64,000 nt of DNA from JADKBO01 sp965230345 (GTDB taxonomy: Bacteria > Bacteroidota > Bacteroidia > Chitinophagales > Saprospiraceae): the NCBI GenBank assembly GCA_965230345.1, contig CBDDKR010000001.1:806001-870000 (forward strand), read 5' to 3'. This document shows positions 45,541 through 54,493 of this stretch, one piece after another. The notes under the pieces are model-generated. The model made no database searches. It saw only the letters and a program-made list of their open reading frames with translations, and was not told the DNA's origin. Each line of letters begins with the position of its first letter. Position 1 is the first letter of the stretch. The position numbers and the translations under genes were made by a program.

Positions 45541-47586
45541 ATGATTTGTTCAATGACGGGCTATACTGCTATTGTGAAGATACACCTTACACTATTATTC
45601 ATATTGTTCTGCAGCAATGAGGCTTATCCTTCTGATAATTCACGACTGGATAGTATTGAACAATTGATTATATCCAGTGATGGTGTAACACGTTGTCAAC
45701 ATGTTGTAGCACTTTTCAGGGCTTTTGAAAATCAGGAGAATGTTGGAAGCATCCCATTTCCAGATTCGTATTATTCCTATGTTGATGAGTGTATTCCATT
45801 AGCTGACTCTATTGATGATATTGATCTGCTAAATTCCTTGAAAATTTCAAGGGCAGCATTGTTGCTGAGAGAAAGTAGAAATCTAGAAGTGTTCAATTTA
45901 ATGACAGAAGTTCTGGTGTCTCAGCAGCCCTTAGATATATATGACAGCCTGGATACATACGTTTTTCTTTCAAATGCATGTCATGGGTTGAACTTGCATG
46001 ATAAGGCTCTTGAACTTGCCCCTGTTAAAAGGAGTATTGCGCAAAAACTTAACCGACAAGATGTGATCAATGAGTTGAATAGTGAAATTGCTATCACCTA
46101 TTATAAATTGGGAGTTTTTGATTTAGCTGCATTTCATTTCAAAGAGTTGATTGATACGTATAAAAATGAAGAGAATTGGTATTTAGTTGCTTCACATTAT
46201 GGCAACTTAGGCTTGAGTTATTATGGTTGGGAAAAATTGGATAGTGCTCTGGTGTTCTACGATCTTGCTAAGAAATTTGCCAATAGGCATTATAAAAGCG
46301 TAGACAATGTAATCGAAAAAGAGTATTTTCTTGGATTTATCGATGGTCATATTGGGGAGGCATACATAGGTATGGATTCGATACAAAGAGGAATAGAATT
46401 GGCATTGAAGGATATCCAGTCTAGTAAAAAGGTTAACCAGTTTGAAAACGTTGCAAATAGACTGATGTTAATTTCCCAAGCCTATCATATGTCGAACAGG
46501 CTTAGTAAGGCATTGATCTATTTGGAAGAAGCAAAAAAACTATTGATAGATAAAGGGTTATTTAATCACAAAAAGCAAATGGAAATAAATAATCTGAAAG
46601 CCCAATTATTATTCGAAGTAAAAGATTTTAAACTTTCCGCTGAACTCTATAATAAGAACAAAGAATTATACGATAGCCTGATGGTCAAAGAGAATGCAAT
46701 GAATGCACTTATTTCCAACAGTATTTTTCAAGTGTATCAAAAAGAAAATGAGTTGAACAAGCAAAAAGTCAATTTGGCAATTATAGAAACTAAACACTTG
46801 AAAGAAGTTCAAATTAGAAATACGTTGTTCTTGATTGCGCTTGGATTATTGTTATTTGCAGCTCTCGGATATCTTAGTCAGAGTCAGAAAAATAGAGCCA
46901 ATAAATTGTTGGCAGAACAAAAAATAGAAATAGAAAATCAGAAGAAGGAAATAGAAAAAAATCTACTTGAAAAGGAAATCCTGTTAAAAGAAATTCAACA
47001 CCGTGTGAAAAATAACTTGCAGGTAATATCTGGTATGTTTCAGCTTCAAGCCGGAGCATCCAAAAGTCCTGAAATTGTTTCCATTATGCAGGAAGGTAAT
47101 GATAGGATTCAGGCGATGGCACTTATCCACCAACAACTTTACCAAAACGGACACAACTTAAAGGATATTTCGTTCCAAAAATACCTTGTAAAATTGGTCA
47201 ACAATATTGCGAGTACATATAAATCAAAATCTAAAAACGTTTGTATTGAAATTGAGGCGAAAGATGCTCAGTTGGATGTTAATACTGCTATTCCATTGGG
47301 TCTAATCATAAATGAATTGGTGTCAAATGCATTTAAATATGCCTTTACAGGGGAGTCTAATGAGCAATTGCATATATCTGTAGAATCGAAGGGCTTAAAT
47401 GATTTTCTTTTGGTAGTCTCGGACAATGGTATCGGCTTCCCAGATGGTTTTGATTTGAATAAGATTAATTCTTTGGGACTAAAATTGGTAAAGATTCTAA
47501 GCAAACAATTAAATGGATCAATTCATACTTCGAGTGATGAAGGATGTAGTTTTTTTATTACTTTTAAGAACAATATTGCTGTGTAA
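45541..47586 (+). CDS. TPR-containing sensor histidine kinase (HisKA_2 type)
   Basis: A 681-residue kinase. A signal sequence or first helix (IVKIHLTLLFILFCSNEAYP) is followed by about five tetratricopeptide repeats (about 90-390; LVASHYGNLGLSYYGWEKLD). A transmembrane helix (TLFLIALGLLLFAALGYL), a coiled coil and a HisKA_2 domain with KEIQHRVKNNLQVISGMFQL follow. The last domain is a HATPase (INELVSNAFKYAF, DNGIGFP). TPR-kinases of this type pair with LytTR regulators in Bacteroidota. The regulator starts at the base after the stop codon. The ligand is unknown. Confidence 0.9.
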   Translation: MICSMTGYTAIVKIHLTLLFILFCSNEAYPSDNSRLDSIEQLIISSDGVTRCQHVVALFRAFENQENVGSIPFPDSYYSYVDECIPLADSIDDIDLLNSLKISRAALLLRESRNLEVFNLMTEVLVSQQPLDIYDSLDTYVFLSNACHGLNLHDKALELAPVKRSIAQKLNRQDVINELNSEIAITYYKLGVFDLAAFHFKELIDTYKNEENWYLVASHYGNLGLSYYGWEKLDSALVFYDLAKKFANRHYKSVDNVIEKEYFLGFIDGHIGEAYIGMDSIQRGIELALKDIQSSKKVNQFENVANRLMLISQAYHMSNRLSKALIYLEEAKKLLIDKGLFNHKKQMEINNLKAQLLFEVKDFKLSAELYNKNKELYDSLMVKENAMNALISNSIFQVYQKENELNKQKVNLAIIETKHLKEVQIRNTLFLIALGLLLFAALGYLSQSQKNRANKLLAEQKIEIENQKKEIEKNLLEKEILLKEIQHRVKNNLQVISGMFQLQAGASKSPEIVSIMQEGNDRIQAMALIHQQLYQNGHNLKDISFQKYLVKLVNNIASTYKSKSKNVCIEIEAKDAQLDVNTAIPLGLIINELVSNAFKYAFTGESNEQLHISVESKGLNDFLLVVSDNGIGFPDGFDLNKINSLGLKLVKILSKQLNGSIHTSSDEGCSFFITFKNNIAV

Positions 47587-48336
47587 ATGGAACCGTTAAG
47601 TGTACTAATAGTTGAAGATGAAGGCATCACTGCAGAAAGCCTTAGCGAAGTATTGAAAGGAATTGGGTATGAGATTGCTGGTATAGCAGCTAATGCGTTA
47701 GATGCCATTGATATATTACAAAAAGAACAGACTGATATTGCTATATTGGATATAAATATTCAAGGTGAAAAAGACGGTTTGTGGTTGGCAGATTTCATTC
47801 AGAATAAATACAAGATCCCATTCATTTTTCTAACGGCATATGAAGACGAAAGAATTCTGAATAAAGCCGTTAATACTAAGCCAGGAGGATATCTTGTAAA
47901 ACCATTCACCAAAACCAGCATCAATGCAGCTTTGAAAGTGGCAGTTCAAAATTATGGTTTGAGAATCGAAAAACCGAATGAAGGTGAACAAGAAGATACC
48001 CAAAGCTACAAACCGGTCCAATTGTCTGATTCAATCTATATAAAGAACGACTATTTATTCAATAAAGTAGTCATAAGTGATATCATATTGTTGAAATCAA
48101 ATGGACATTATGTTGAGATTCATACTGTGAATAAAAAAATCTTAGTTAGGTCGAAATTGAGTGATTTTTCCAAGGCATTACCCACTAAGGATTTTGTGAG
48201 AGTCAACCGATCTTATCTTGTCAATGTTAATTGCATAGATAAATTTGGACCTTCATCAATATTTGTAAAATGTAAAGAGATTCATTTAAGTAAAGCCTAT
48301 CGTAAAGAACTGTCAGATCGCTTGAAAACAATTTGA
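47587..48336 (+). CDS. LytTR response regulator, partner of TPR kinase
   Basis: A 249-residue regulator: receiver domain (EDEG at 10-13, phospho-acceptor Asp55 in IAILDINIQGEKDG, Lys in YLVKPF) and C-terminal LytTR domain (DFVRVNRSYLVNVNCIDKFG). Its ATG follows the kinase stop with no gap, so expression is coupled. A 21-bp-phased direct repeat 70-100 bp after its stop lies in front of the S74 surface protein gene, its possible target. Confidence 0.92.
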   Translation: MEPLSVLIVEDEGITAESLSEVLKGIGYEIAGIAANALDAIDILQKEQTDIAILDINIQGEKDGLWLADFIQNKYKIPFIFLTAYEDERILNKAVNTKPGGYLVKPFTKTSINAALKVAVQNYGLRIEKPNEGEQEDTQSYKPVQLSDSIYIKNDYLFNKVVISDIILLKSNGHYVEIHTVNKKILVRSKLSDFSKALPTKDFVRVNRSYLVNVNCIDKFGPSSIFVKCKEIHLSKAYRKELSDRLKTI

Positions 48337-48407
48337 TAATAGACAATATTTCACTACGAGCGTTGTTTTTTTATTCAATTATAATAAATGTGATGAAAAG
48401 CTCATTC

Positions 48408-48438
48408 TTTGTGACATAATTTAGAGGGTTTGTGACAT
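48408..48438 (+). promoter_or_regulatory. phased direct repeat, candidate LytTR binding site
   Basis: TTTGTGACAT occurs at 48408-48417 and 48429-48438, exactly 21 bp apart (two helical turns). LytTR proteins bind two direct repeats of about 9-10 bp with this phasing. A third TGACA is found at 48448-48452. A -7-like TTCTTTTG (48476-48483) follows, so the sites would lie near -50 to -85, an activator position for the gene at 48508. Confidence 0.5.
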
Positions 48439-48507
48439 TAATTTTAATGACACTAAATTCCTGTGTTCTTTTGAGTAAGAAATTAAGCTAATCAAAAGAT
48501 CAATATT

Positions 48508-51500
48508 ATGTTCAAGCTAAGGTTTTTACTTCTACTTTTCGTAAATATTATTTTTATAGATGCTATATGGTCACAAGTTAGCATCAATATCGATGGTTTA
48601 GAACCAGACAGTAGTGCAATGTTGGACGTTCAATCTACAGAGAAGGGTATGCTTATTCCAAGAATGACATCGGTACAAAGAACCTTGATCAACAATCCTG
48701 CTACTGGACTCCTTGTCTTTGATATGAATACTGAGAGTTTTTGGTTTATGGGTAATAGTAACTGGATAGAGCTAAATGATGGAAATTTTTCATCAATTCA
48801 CGATACAGACAGTGACACCAATATTCAAGTAGAAGCCAGCCCTGATGAAGATACCATTCGCATCGCTATTGATGGCGTTGAGCGGCTTGTAATGGGAGGA
48901 CATATGATCGAACCAATGTCGACAGGTGGATCTGTTTTTTTTGGTGAAGGCGCTGGAGAAAATGATAATTTATCTCCCAATAATAACTCATTTATTGGTT
49001 GTCGAGCTGGACAAAATACCACTTCAGGAGACGAAAATACTGCCCTTGGTTATGAATCACTATTAGAGAATGTAATAGGTGTTAAAAATACAGCAGTGGG
49101 TGTTAAAGCTCTTAAGTATAATACTGGACATCAGAATACAGCCGTGGGTGTGTCTGCATTAAGTTCAAACCATTTTGGTGCAGATAACGTAGGCGTGGGG
49201 TTTGCAGCATCGGTCAATAATTCTGGTAGTTTTAATACCGTTATTGGTGCAGGGGCAAATGCACGTGACAGTTCAGGCTCACGAAATACTATTGTCGGGT
49301 TTGAAGCTGGAAGAGGTGCACATATTTTTCAAAGATCAGGTTCCGTGCTTTTGGGTTTTAAAGCAGGTTATAACGAAACTCGGGATAATAGACTTTATAT
49401 CGACAATTCAGATACAGGTTCACCTTTGATTTGGGGAGACTTTGCTAGGGATAGTCTGCGGATCAATGGAAGTTTTGTTGTTGCAGATGGATCAAATAAC
49501 TTGAGTGTGCATGGTCACCAAATTGAACCTCTAAACAATGGAAAGTCGGTTTTTATCGGAGAAGGGGCCGGAACAAATGATAATTTAAATGAAAATCAAA
49601 ATGTAGCTATTGGTTTTAAAGCTCTTAATGCGAGCGAAACAGGTAGATTTAACGTTGCTATAGGCTACCAAGCATTGATGAAAGATACAACTGGTGCTAA
49701 TACCGCAATTGGGCGAAGGTCATTGGAGAATAATACTTCAGGTGTTGGTAATACAGCTTTGGGTTTGAGGTCAATGTTGTATAATGAAAGTGGTACAGCA
49801 AATACGTCCGTTGGAATCGATGCACTTAGAAATAACAATTCTGGGGACTACAATGCAGCTATGGGAACTGGTGCAATGTTGAATCATGTTTCTGGTGATG
49901 ACAATATAGCAGTAGGTGCTTATGCTGGTCAACAAATATTCAACGGTGAGCGCAATACAATGCTTGGATATATGGCTGGGAGTGGAGGAATCCCTCATAA
50001 TAAATCAGGAGGAGTATTTATTGGTTACAACGCAGGGGCGAATGAGTTGACAGATAATAAATTGTATATCGAGAACTCGAACAGCAATTTTCCTTTGATT
50101 TATGGAGATTTTGCAACTGATAAAATTCACATAAACGGAGCACTTTCAATAAAAGATGGTACGCAGAATGCTGGCTATGTCTTAGTTTCTGATAATGATG
50201 GGGAAGGCTCTTGGCAACCTGGTGGGAAACAAATAATAGATTCTGATAATGATACATATATTGATGTTGAGACGGCACTAGACAGTGATACCATTTCATT
50301 TGTACAGAATGGTACTCTCCGTTTTCGAATTGGTGGCCCTGCTTGGGAGCCAATCAATTCTGGTCAGTCAACATTCATTGGAGAAGGGGCAGGTGCAAAT
50401 GATGATTTAACGAATAATACCAATACATTTTTAGGGTACATCAGTGGACAATCAAATACAACAGGATTTGCAAACGTCGCTATTGGAGCATACTCGTTTA
50501 CAGATAACACAAGTGGAATACACAATATTGCCATTGGTCAAGGTGCATTACTCCAAAACACGATAGGATCTAGTAATGTCGCAGTTGGAAAAGATGCTCA
50601 GTACCTAAATACATTTGGTGTTAATAATGTGGCTATTGGGGAAAATGCTGGCTATACAAATGGAGGTGGCGGAAATAACATCACCATTGGTAAAAATAGT
50701 GATAGATACAATACATTTGGTGAGGAAAATACGATTATCGGAGCAGAGGCTGGTGGTGGTAGTTCGAATTCCAAATCAGGAAACGTGTTTTTAGGATATC
50801 AGGCTGGTTTTAATGAATCTACGAGCGATAAACTTTACATTGAAAATTCGAGTTCTACATCACCACTTATCTATGGTGATTTTGCCAATGATTTCTTACG
50901 TGTAAATGGATCTTTGTCTATAGTTGATGGTACGCAGCAAGATGGGCTTGTGTTGACTTCAGATGCAGCAGGAAATGCTTCCTGGCAAATGGTTAACCCT
51001 TTATCAAGAATTCAAGATATAGATGGTGATACGTATATAGAAGCAGAAGAAAGCGTAGATGATGATACTTTGAGAATATATACTGAAGGAATAGAACGAA
51101 TCCGAATCTCAAACCAGACTATTGAACCTATTAATACCGGGAAATCATTGTTTCTGGGAAAAGATGCCGGTGTCAATGACGACCTTTCAGATAATGAAAA
51201 CACTTATCTAGGATATCGAGCTGGAACATCAAGTGTGGATGGATATTGGAATGTTGGTGTGGGGACTGATGCACTTTCAAGTATTACGAATGGTTACCGC
51301 AATGTAGCTATAGGTAGAAATGCTGGTGGAAGTATGACTACCGCAAGCCATAATGTAGCCATCGGTTATCAGGCTCTTGATCTCGAGGATGCAGGAGCTT
51401 ATAATGTTGTTGTTGGTGGATTTGCTGCATCCAATATGCACGATGGTGTTTCTAATGTTATCATTGGTCATGGTTCAGGGAGTTTAATTGACGAAGGCTA

Positions 51501-52209
51501 TAACAACGTATTGATAGGTCTTAATGCAGGTAGTGGCGGAAACTTCCATAGTAAACAAGGATGTGTAATGATCGGAAATAGTGCAGGATATTATGAAGAG
51601 ACGGACGACAAACTATTTATTGAGAATACAAGTAGTTCCACTCCACTAATCTGGGGCGATTTTGCGAATGACCTGCTTCGTTTTCATGGAAATGTTAGTA
51701 TAGGGAGTACAGCATCTGCATACGCTCTTCAAGTCGGCAATAGTGGAGATGGTACCGAAGCGCGAGGCAATGCTTGGAATACTTTTTCAGATCAACGTTT
51801 AAAAAAGGATTTCTCGGAATTACCAAATGCCGTTGAAATGTTGTCCAAACTAAATGGTTACTACTATTACTGGAAAAACGAAAATGTTGATTCCACCCGA
51901 CAAGTTGGTGTAATGGCTCAGGAGGTTGAACAAGTCTTACCAGAAATTGTCAGTACTGATGAAGAAGGTATACTGTCTGTTGACTATGGGAAGTTGTCCG
52001 CATTGTTGATAGAAGTAAATCAAGTGCAGCAGAAAAGCATCGAATTATTAGAGAAAAGGTTAAACGCTTTTCAAGTAAGTAATGAATTGTTGAAAGAGCA
52101 AAATACCACTTTGGAGGCAGATGTTGCGATGATCAAAGAGATGTTATTTCAGAATAGTAGGGTAGTGACATCAGGTCAAGATAAAGAATCAATACAAAAA
52201 ATAGATTAG
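48508..52209 (+). CDS. four-module beta-helix-like surface protein with S74 intramolecular chaperone
   Basis: A 1233-residue exported protein (signal to about residue 22). After an N-terminal LDVQSTEKGMLIPRMT domain come four related modules starting near 131, 335, 609 and 870 with an EPxNxGxSxFxGExAG motif. Each contains NTAIGxxAL-type short repeats, like YadA/hep-Hag heads or trimeric fibres, and ends with PLIxGDFAxDxLRxNGS. From 1092 follows a Peptidase_S74 domain (TFSDQRLKKDF with Ser1094 and Lys1099 as likely Ser-Lys dyad) and a coiled coil. Such domains trimerise tail fibres and then cleave themselves off. No T9SS domain is visible. It may be the target of the LytTR system upstream. Confidence 0.8.
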   Translation: MFKLRFLLLLFVNIIFIDAIWSQVSINIDGLEPDSSAMLDVQSTEKGMLIPRMTSVQRTLINNPATGLLVFDMNTESFWFMGNSNWIELNDGNFSSIHDTDSDTNIQVEASPDEDTIRIAIDGVERLVMGGHMIEPMSTGGSVFFGEGAGENDNLSPNNNSFIGCRAGQNTTSGDENTALGYESLLENVIGVKNTAVGVKALKYNTGHQNTAVGVSALSSNHFGADNVGVGFAASVNNSGSFNTVIGAGANARDSSGSRNTIVGFEAGRGAHIFQRSGSVLLGFKAGYNETRDNRLYIDNSDTGSPLIWGDFARDSLRINGSFVVADGSNNLSVHGHQIEPLNNGKSVFIGEGAGTNDNLNENQNVAIGFKALNASETGRFNVAIGYQALMKDTTGANTAIGRRSLENNTSGVGNTALGLRSMLYNESGTANTSVGIDALRNNNSGDYNAAMGTGAMLNHVSGDDNIAVGAYAGQQIFNGERNTMLGYMAGSGGIPHNKSGGVFIGYNAGANELTDNKLYIENSNSNFPLIYGDFATDKIHINGALSIKDGTQNAGYVLVSDNDGEGSWQPGGKQIIDSDNDTYIDVETALDSDTISFVQNGTLRFRIGGPAWEPINSGQSTFIGEGAGANDDLTNNTNTFLGYISGQSNTTGFANVAIGAYSFTDNTSGIHNIAIGQGALLQNTIGSSNVAVGKDAQYLNTFGVNNVAIGENAGYTNGGGGNNITIGKNSDRYNTFGEENTIIGAEAGGGSSNSKSGNVFLGYQAGFNESTSDKLYIENSSSTSPLIYGDFANDFLRVNGSLSIVDGTQQDGLVLTSDAAGNASWQMVNPLSRIQDIDGDTYIEAEESVDDDTLRIYTEGIERIRISNQTIEPINTGKSLFLGKDAGVNDDLSDNENTYLGYRAGTSSVDGYWNVGVGTDALSSITNGYRNVAIGRNAGGSMTTASHNVAIGYQALDLEDAGAYNVVVGGFAASNMHDGVSNVIIGHGSGSLIDEGYNNVLIGLNAGSGGNFHSKQGCVMIGNSAGYYEETDDKLFIENTSSSTPLIWGDFANDLLRFHGNVSIGSTASAYALQVGNSGDGTEARGNAWNTFSDQRLKKDFSELPNAVEMLSKLNGYYYYWKNENVDSTRQVGVMAQEVEQVLPEIVSTDEEGILSVDYGKLSALLIEVNQVQQKSIELLEKRLNAFQVSNELLKEQNTTLEADVAMIKEMLFQNSRVVTSGQDKESIQKID

Positions 52210-52333
52210 TCCAATAGCCTCCGACTTTGACTACTTTATTTTGATGTATGAAGAGCATTCAATTGCGGGCAAGCAATATAATGGAAAACGGAATTCTATG
52301 TAATAAACATTAATGTTAAATTCACAAGGCTAC

Positions 52334-52807
52334 TTACTCGTGCAGAATTTTTTCTAGTATAATCTTATGCTTACACTGAATGCCATTTTCAAATATTGTC
52401 TCAGCATAATTTTGAGTAAAATAGTCTTTTTCAATTCGATCAATCTCGAATCCTAATTTTTGATAAAGTGCTAGTTGTCCAATACTTGAGTTCCCAGTAG
52501 CAATAACCACCTTGATAAACCCTTGTTTTCTACATAATTCTTCCGCTTGGTTTAATAGATTTTTACCAAATCCTTTGCCTTGTTGAGATTCTACTATCGC
52601 TATATTTTTTATTTCCATTGTTTTTTTATTCAAGGGATGCAAAACGAATGCACCAATGATTTCAGAGCTCAATTTTGCCACATAACATGTCCCATTTTTC
52701 AAGTATGATTGTATCTGAACTCTGGAGGGGTCGGCCAATAAAAGGATGTCGTAAGGAATGTCCTTTGACTCAACTACCAGTTTCAAATCTAGGACTGATT
52801 GATTCAT
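52334..52807 (-). CDS. GNAT-family N-acetyltransferase
   Basis: A 157-residue acetyltransferase. The acetyl-CoA motif is IAIVESQQGKGFGKNLLNQA, and the final strand-helix is IGQLALYQKLGFEIDRIEKD. The frame opens at 52837, but MNQSVLDLKLVV at 52807 fits better. The substrate is unknown. It is the first of the minus-strand genes facing the S74 protein gene and starts 35 bp from the end of the desaturase gene. Confidence 0.82.
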   Translation of the reverse strand: MNQSVLDLKLVVESKDIPYDILLLADPSRVQIQSYLKNGTCYVAKLSSEIIGAFVLHPLNKKTMEIKNIAIVESQQGKGFGKNLLNQAEELCRKQGFIKVVIATGNSSIGQLALYQKLGFEIDRIEKDYFTQNYAETIFENGIQCKHKIILEKILHE

Positions 52808-52842
52808 AAAAATAGATTTTATCAAATTGAAGATCAATTTTA

Positions 52843-54099
52843 CTAAACAGCAGGATCAGATTTTGCTGTATTAAAGCAAGGTTCGGTTTTTATTAAGTAT
52901 CCTGTACTTACAAAAGTCCAAGCGATAAAGCCTACAATGATATATGAGGATAATCCAAACCATGATCCTAAATTATATAATAAATATAGAACCAGTAAAG
53001 ACTTTAGGGCTTCGAGTATTAGGGCACTTTGTTTTGCATCCATGGTTGTCGTATAACTCATAATATTTAACACAAGAAATAGACCATAGAGCATAAGGTA
53101 GTCCAATGAATATTGATCTATAATCGAAAACATATGAAGCATCAGACCTAAAGTCGTAAGCAATTGAATAATGGACCATATGTTGAAAAGATTAGAGGTA
53201 GGAGTGTAATACTTTTGAATGGAATCTCCATCTTCATAATAGGAAATTGGGTATTTTCTCTTGACATCTTCAGGTCTCCATCCAGTAGGTTTAAACCAAA
53301 TGCTGATTTTATCTTGAAATCTAGAAGTTCTCCATGAGTCTTTGATAATTCCCCATACGTGTTGGAAATTAATTAATACAGGATTCCATGTGTTTACAGG
53401 TTTTTTGACACCATAGATTGGTATAACATCATCTAGTTCTGGTTGAAAGGTGCCGAAGAGCTTATCCCAAATAATGAAAATTTGACTGAAGTTTTTGTCA
53501 ATGTAAATATCATTAATTGCATGATGTACACGGTGGTGAGAAGGTGTGACAATAATATGTTCTAGCCAACCCATTTTATCAATCAATCGAGTATGGTACC
53601 AAAACTGTGCAAAAAGCTGGATAGGCGCTACTACAGCAATAACCCTAGGAGGAACACCAAGAATGGCTGCTGGTATTAATAATATGGTGAATAGTGCAAA
53701 AATGGATGAAAAATTCTGCCGTAAAGCACACGCCAAATTAAACTCCTCACTGCTATGATGTATAATATGTCTATTCCACAATACATTAACCATATGTTCG
53801 AATCGATGAGACCAATAACCTGCAAAATCTAAAGCTATAAATGCCAAAATATAGCTCAACCAATTCGATGATATTTGACCTATAGCGATGTGCTTATGCA
53901 TGAATTCATAGCTGATAATAATGACAATTAGTCCAAGGACATCTTTAATTATGTTTGTCATTCCTGAACTCAATGAAGAAACAGTATCAAAGACATTATA
54001 TACTTTTTGATTCTTGAAATAGCTGATAACCCATTCTATTATAATTAGAATTAAAAAAAAGGGTATTGCATACATCAGTATTTGAGCATATTCTGTCAT
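52843..54099 (-). CDS. sterol desaturase / fatty-acid hydroxylase family membrane enzyme
   Basis: A 418-residue di-iron membrane oxygenase with three histidine boxes (HRFEH, HIIHHS, SHHRVHH) between helices, as in sterol desaturase and alkylglycerol monooxygenase. About eight helices are visible, including a C-terminal group after the catalytic domain (IWSIIQLLTTLGLMLHMF). The length is near alkylglycerol monooxygenase (TMEM195-like). A lipid hydroxylase role is inferred. Its start overlaps the stop of the small membrane gene by 4 bp, so the two are coupled. Confidence 0.85.
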   Translation of the reverse strand: MTEYAQILMYAIPFFLILIIIEWVISYFKNQKVYNVFDTVSSLSSGMTNIIKDVLGLIVIIISYEFMHKHIAIGQISSNWLSYILAFIALDFAGYWSHRFEHMVNVLWNRHIIHHSSEEFNLACALRQNFSSIFALFTILLIPAAILGVPPRVIAVVAPIQLFAQFWYHTRLIDKMGWLEHIIVTPSHHRVHHAINDIYIDKNFSQIFIIWDKLFGTFQPELDDVIPIYGVKKPVNTWNPVLINFQHVWGIIKDSWRTSRFQDKISIWFKPTGWRPEDVKRKYPISYYEDGDSIQKYYTPTSNLFNIWSIIQLLTTLGLMLHMFSIIDQYSLDYLMLYGLFLVLNIMSYTTTMDAKQSALILEALKSLLVLYLLYNLGSWFGLSSYIIVGFIAWTFVSTGYLIKTEPCFNTAKSDPAV

Positions 54100-54299
54100 T
54101 CAGAGTTCGTTTTACTTACATAAATGAGTATTCCGCCAAACATGATCATTAAAATATAGATTAGAAAAGCAAAGCCGGCACCGACTTGATAGAGAAATCC
54201 AAGAAACTCTAAATTTAATCCGACTAAAGAAAGAAATATGGACAAAAAACCCATGAAGAGTAAAATAAATCCAATCAATGTAACTTGTGATCTTTTCAT
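54096..54299 (-). CDS. small membrane protein with two helices
   Basis: A 67-residue protein: MKRSQVTLIGFILLFMGFLS begins the first helix, and GAGFAFLIYILMIMFGGILI is the second. The frame opens at 54326, but the conserved basic start is at 54299. It overlaps the desaturase gene by 4 bp. This suggests a common function, perhaps an accessory subunit. No family recognised. Confidence 0.6.
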   Translation of the reverse strand: MKRSQVTLIGFILLFMGFLSIFLSLVGLNLEFLGFLYQVGAGFAFLIYILMIMFGGILIYVSKTNSE

Positions 54300-54481
54300 T
54301 CTATGAATATGTAATATTGACTTCAAAAATACCTAATTTTTAATTAATATCGATGGGTGATTGAGGCAATCTTAAGTGAATTAGAATCTGTCATAGTTTC
54401 TGTGGTTGATGATCCAAGATGTAAATAGGGGATAATTGACAATTAAGCTGATTTGGTAAATATTTTTATTATTGATTAACG

Positions 54482-54489
54482 TATCTTTG
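54482..54489 (+). promoter_or_regulatory. -7 element directly before HMG-CoA lyase start codon
   Basis: TATCTTTG, a perfect TAnnTTTG, ends 4 bp before the ATG. If used, transcription would start at or within the start codon, giving a leaderless mRNA. I see no good -33 TTG at 19-21 bp (the nearest TTG, 54453-54455, is 26 bp away). Confidence 0.5.
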
Positions 54490-54493
54490 TTTT

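Noticed and set aside
50018..50353. 111-codon antisense frame in the S74 protein gene
   Set aside because: The frame is a shadow of the repetitive plus-strand gene, with His/Gln-rich composition that mirrors it.
48508..52209. Prophage tail-fibre gene
   Set aside because: Despite the S74 domain, no phage genes surround it, a bacterial signal peptide is present, and base use matches neighbours.
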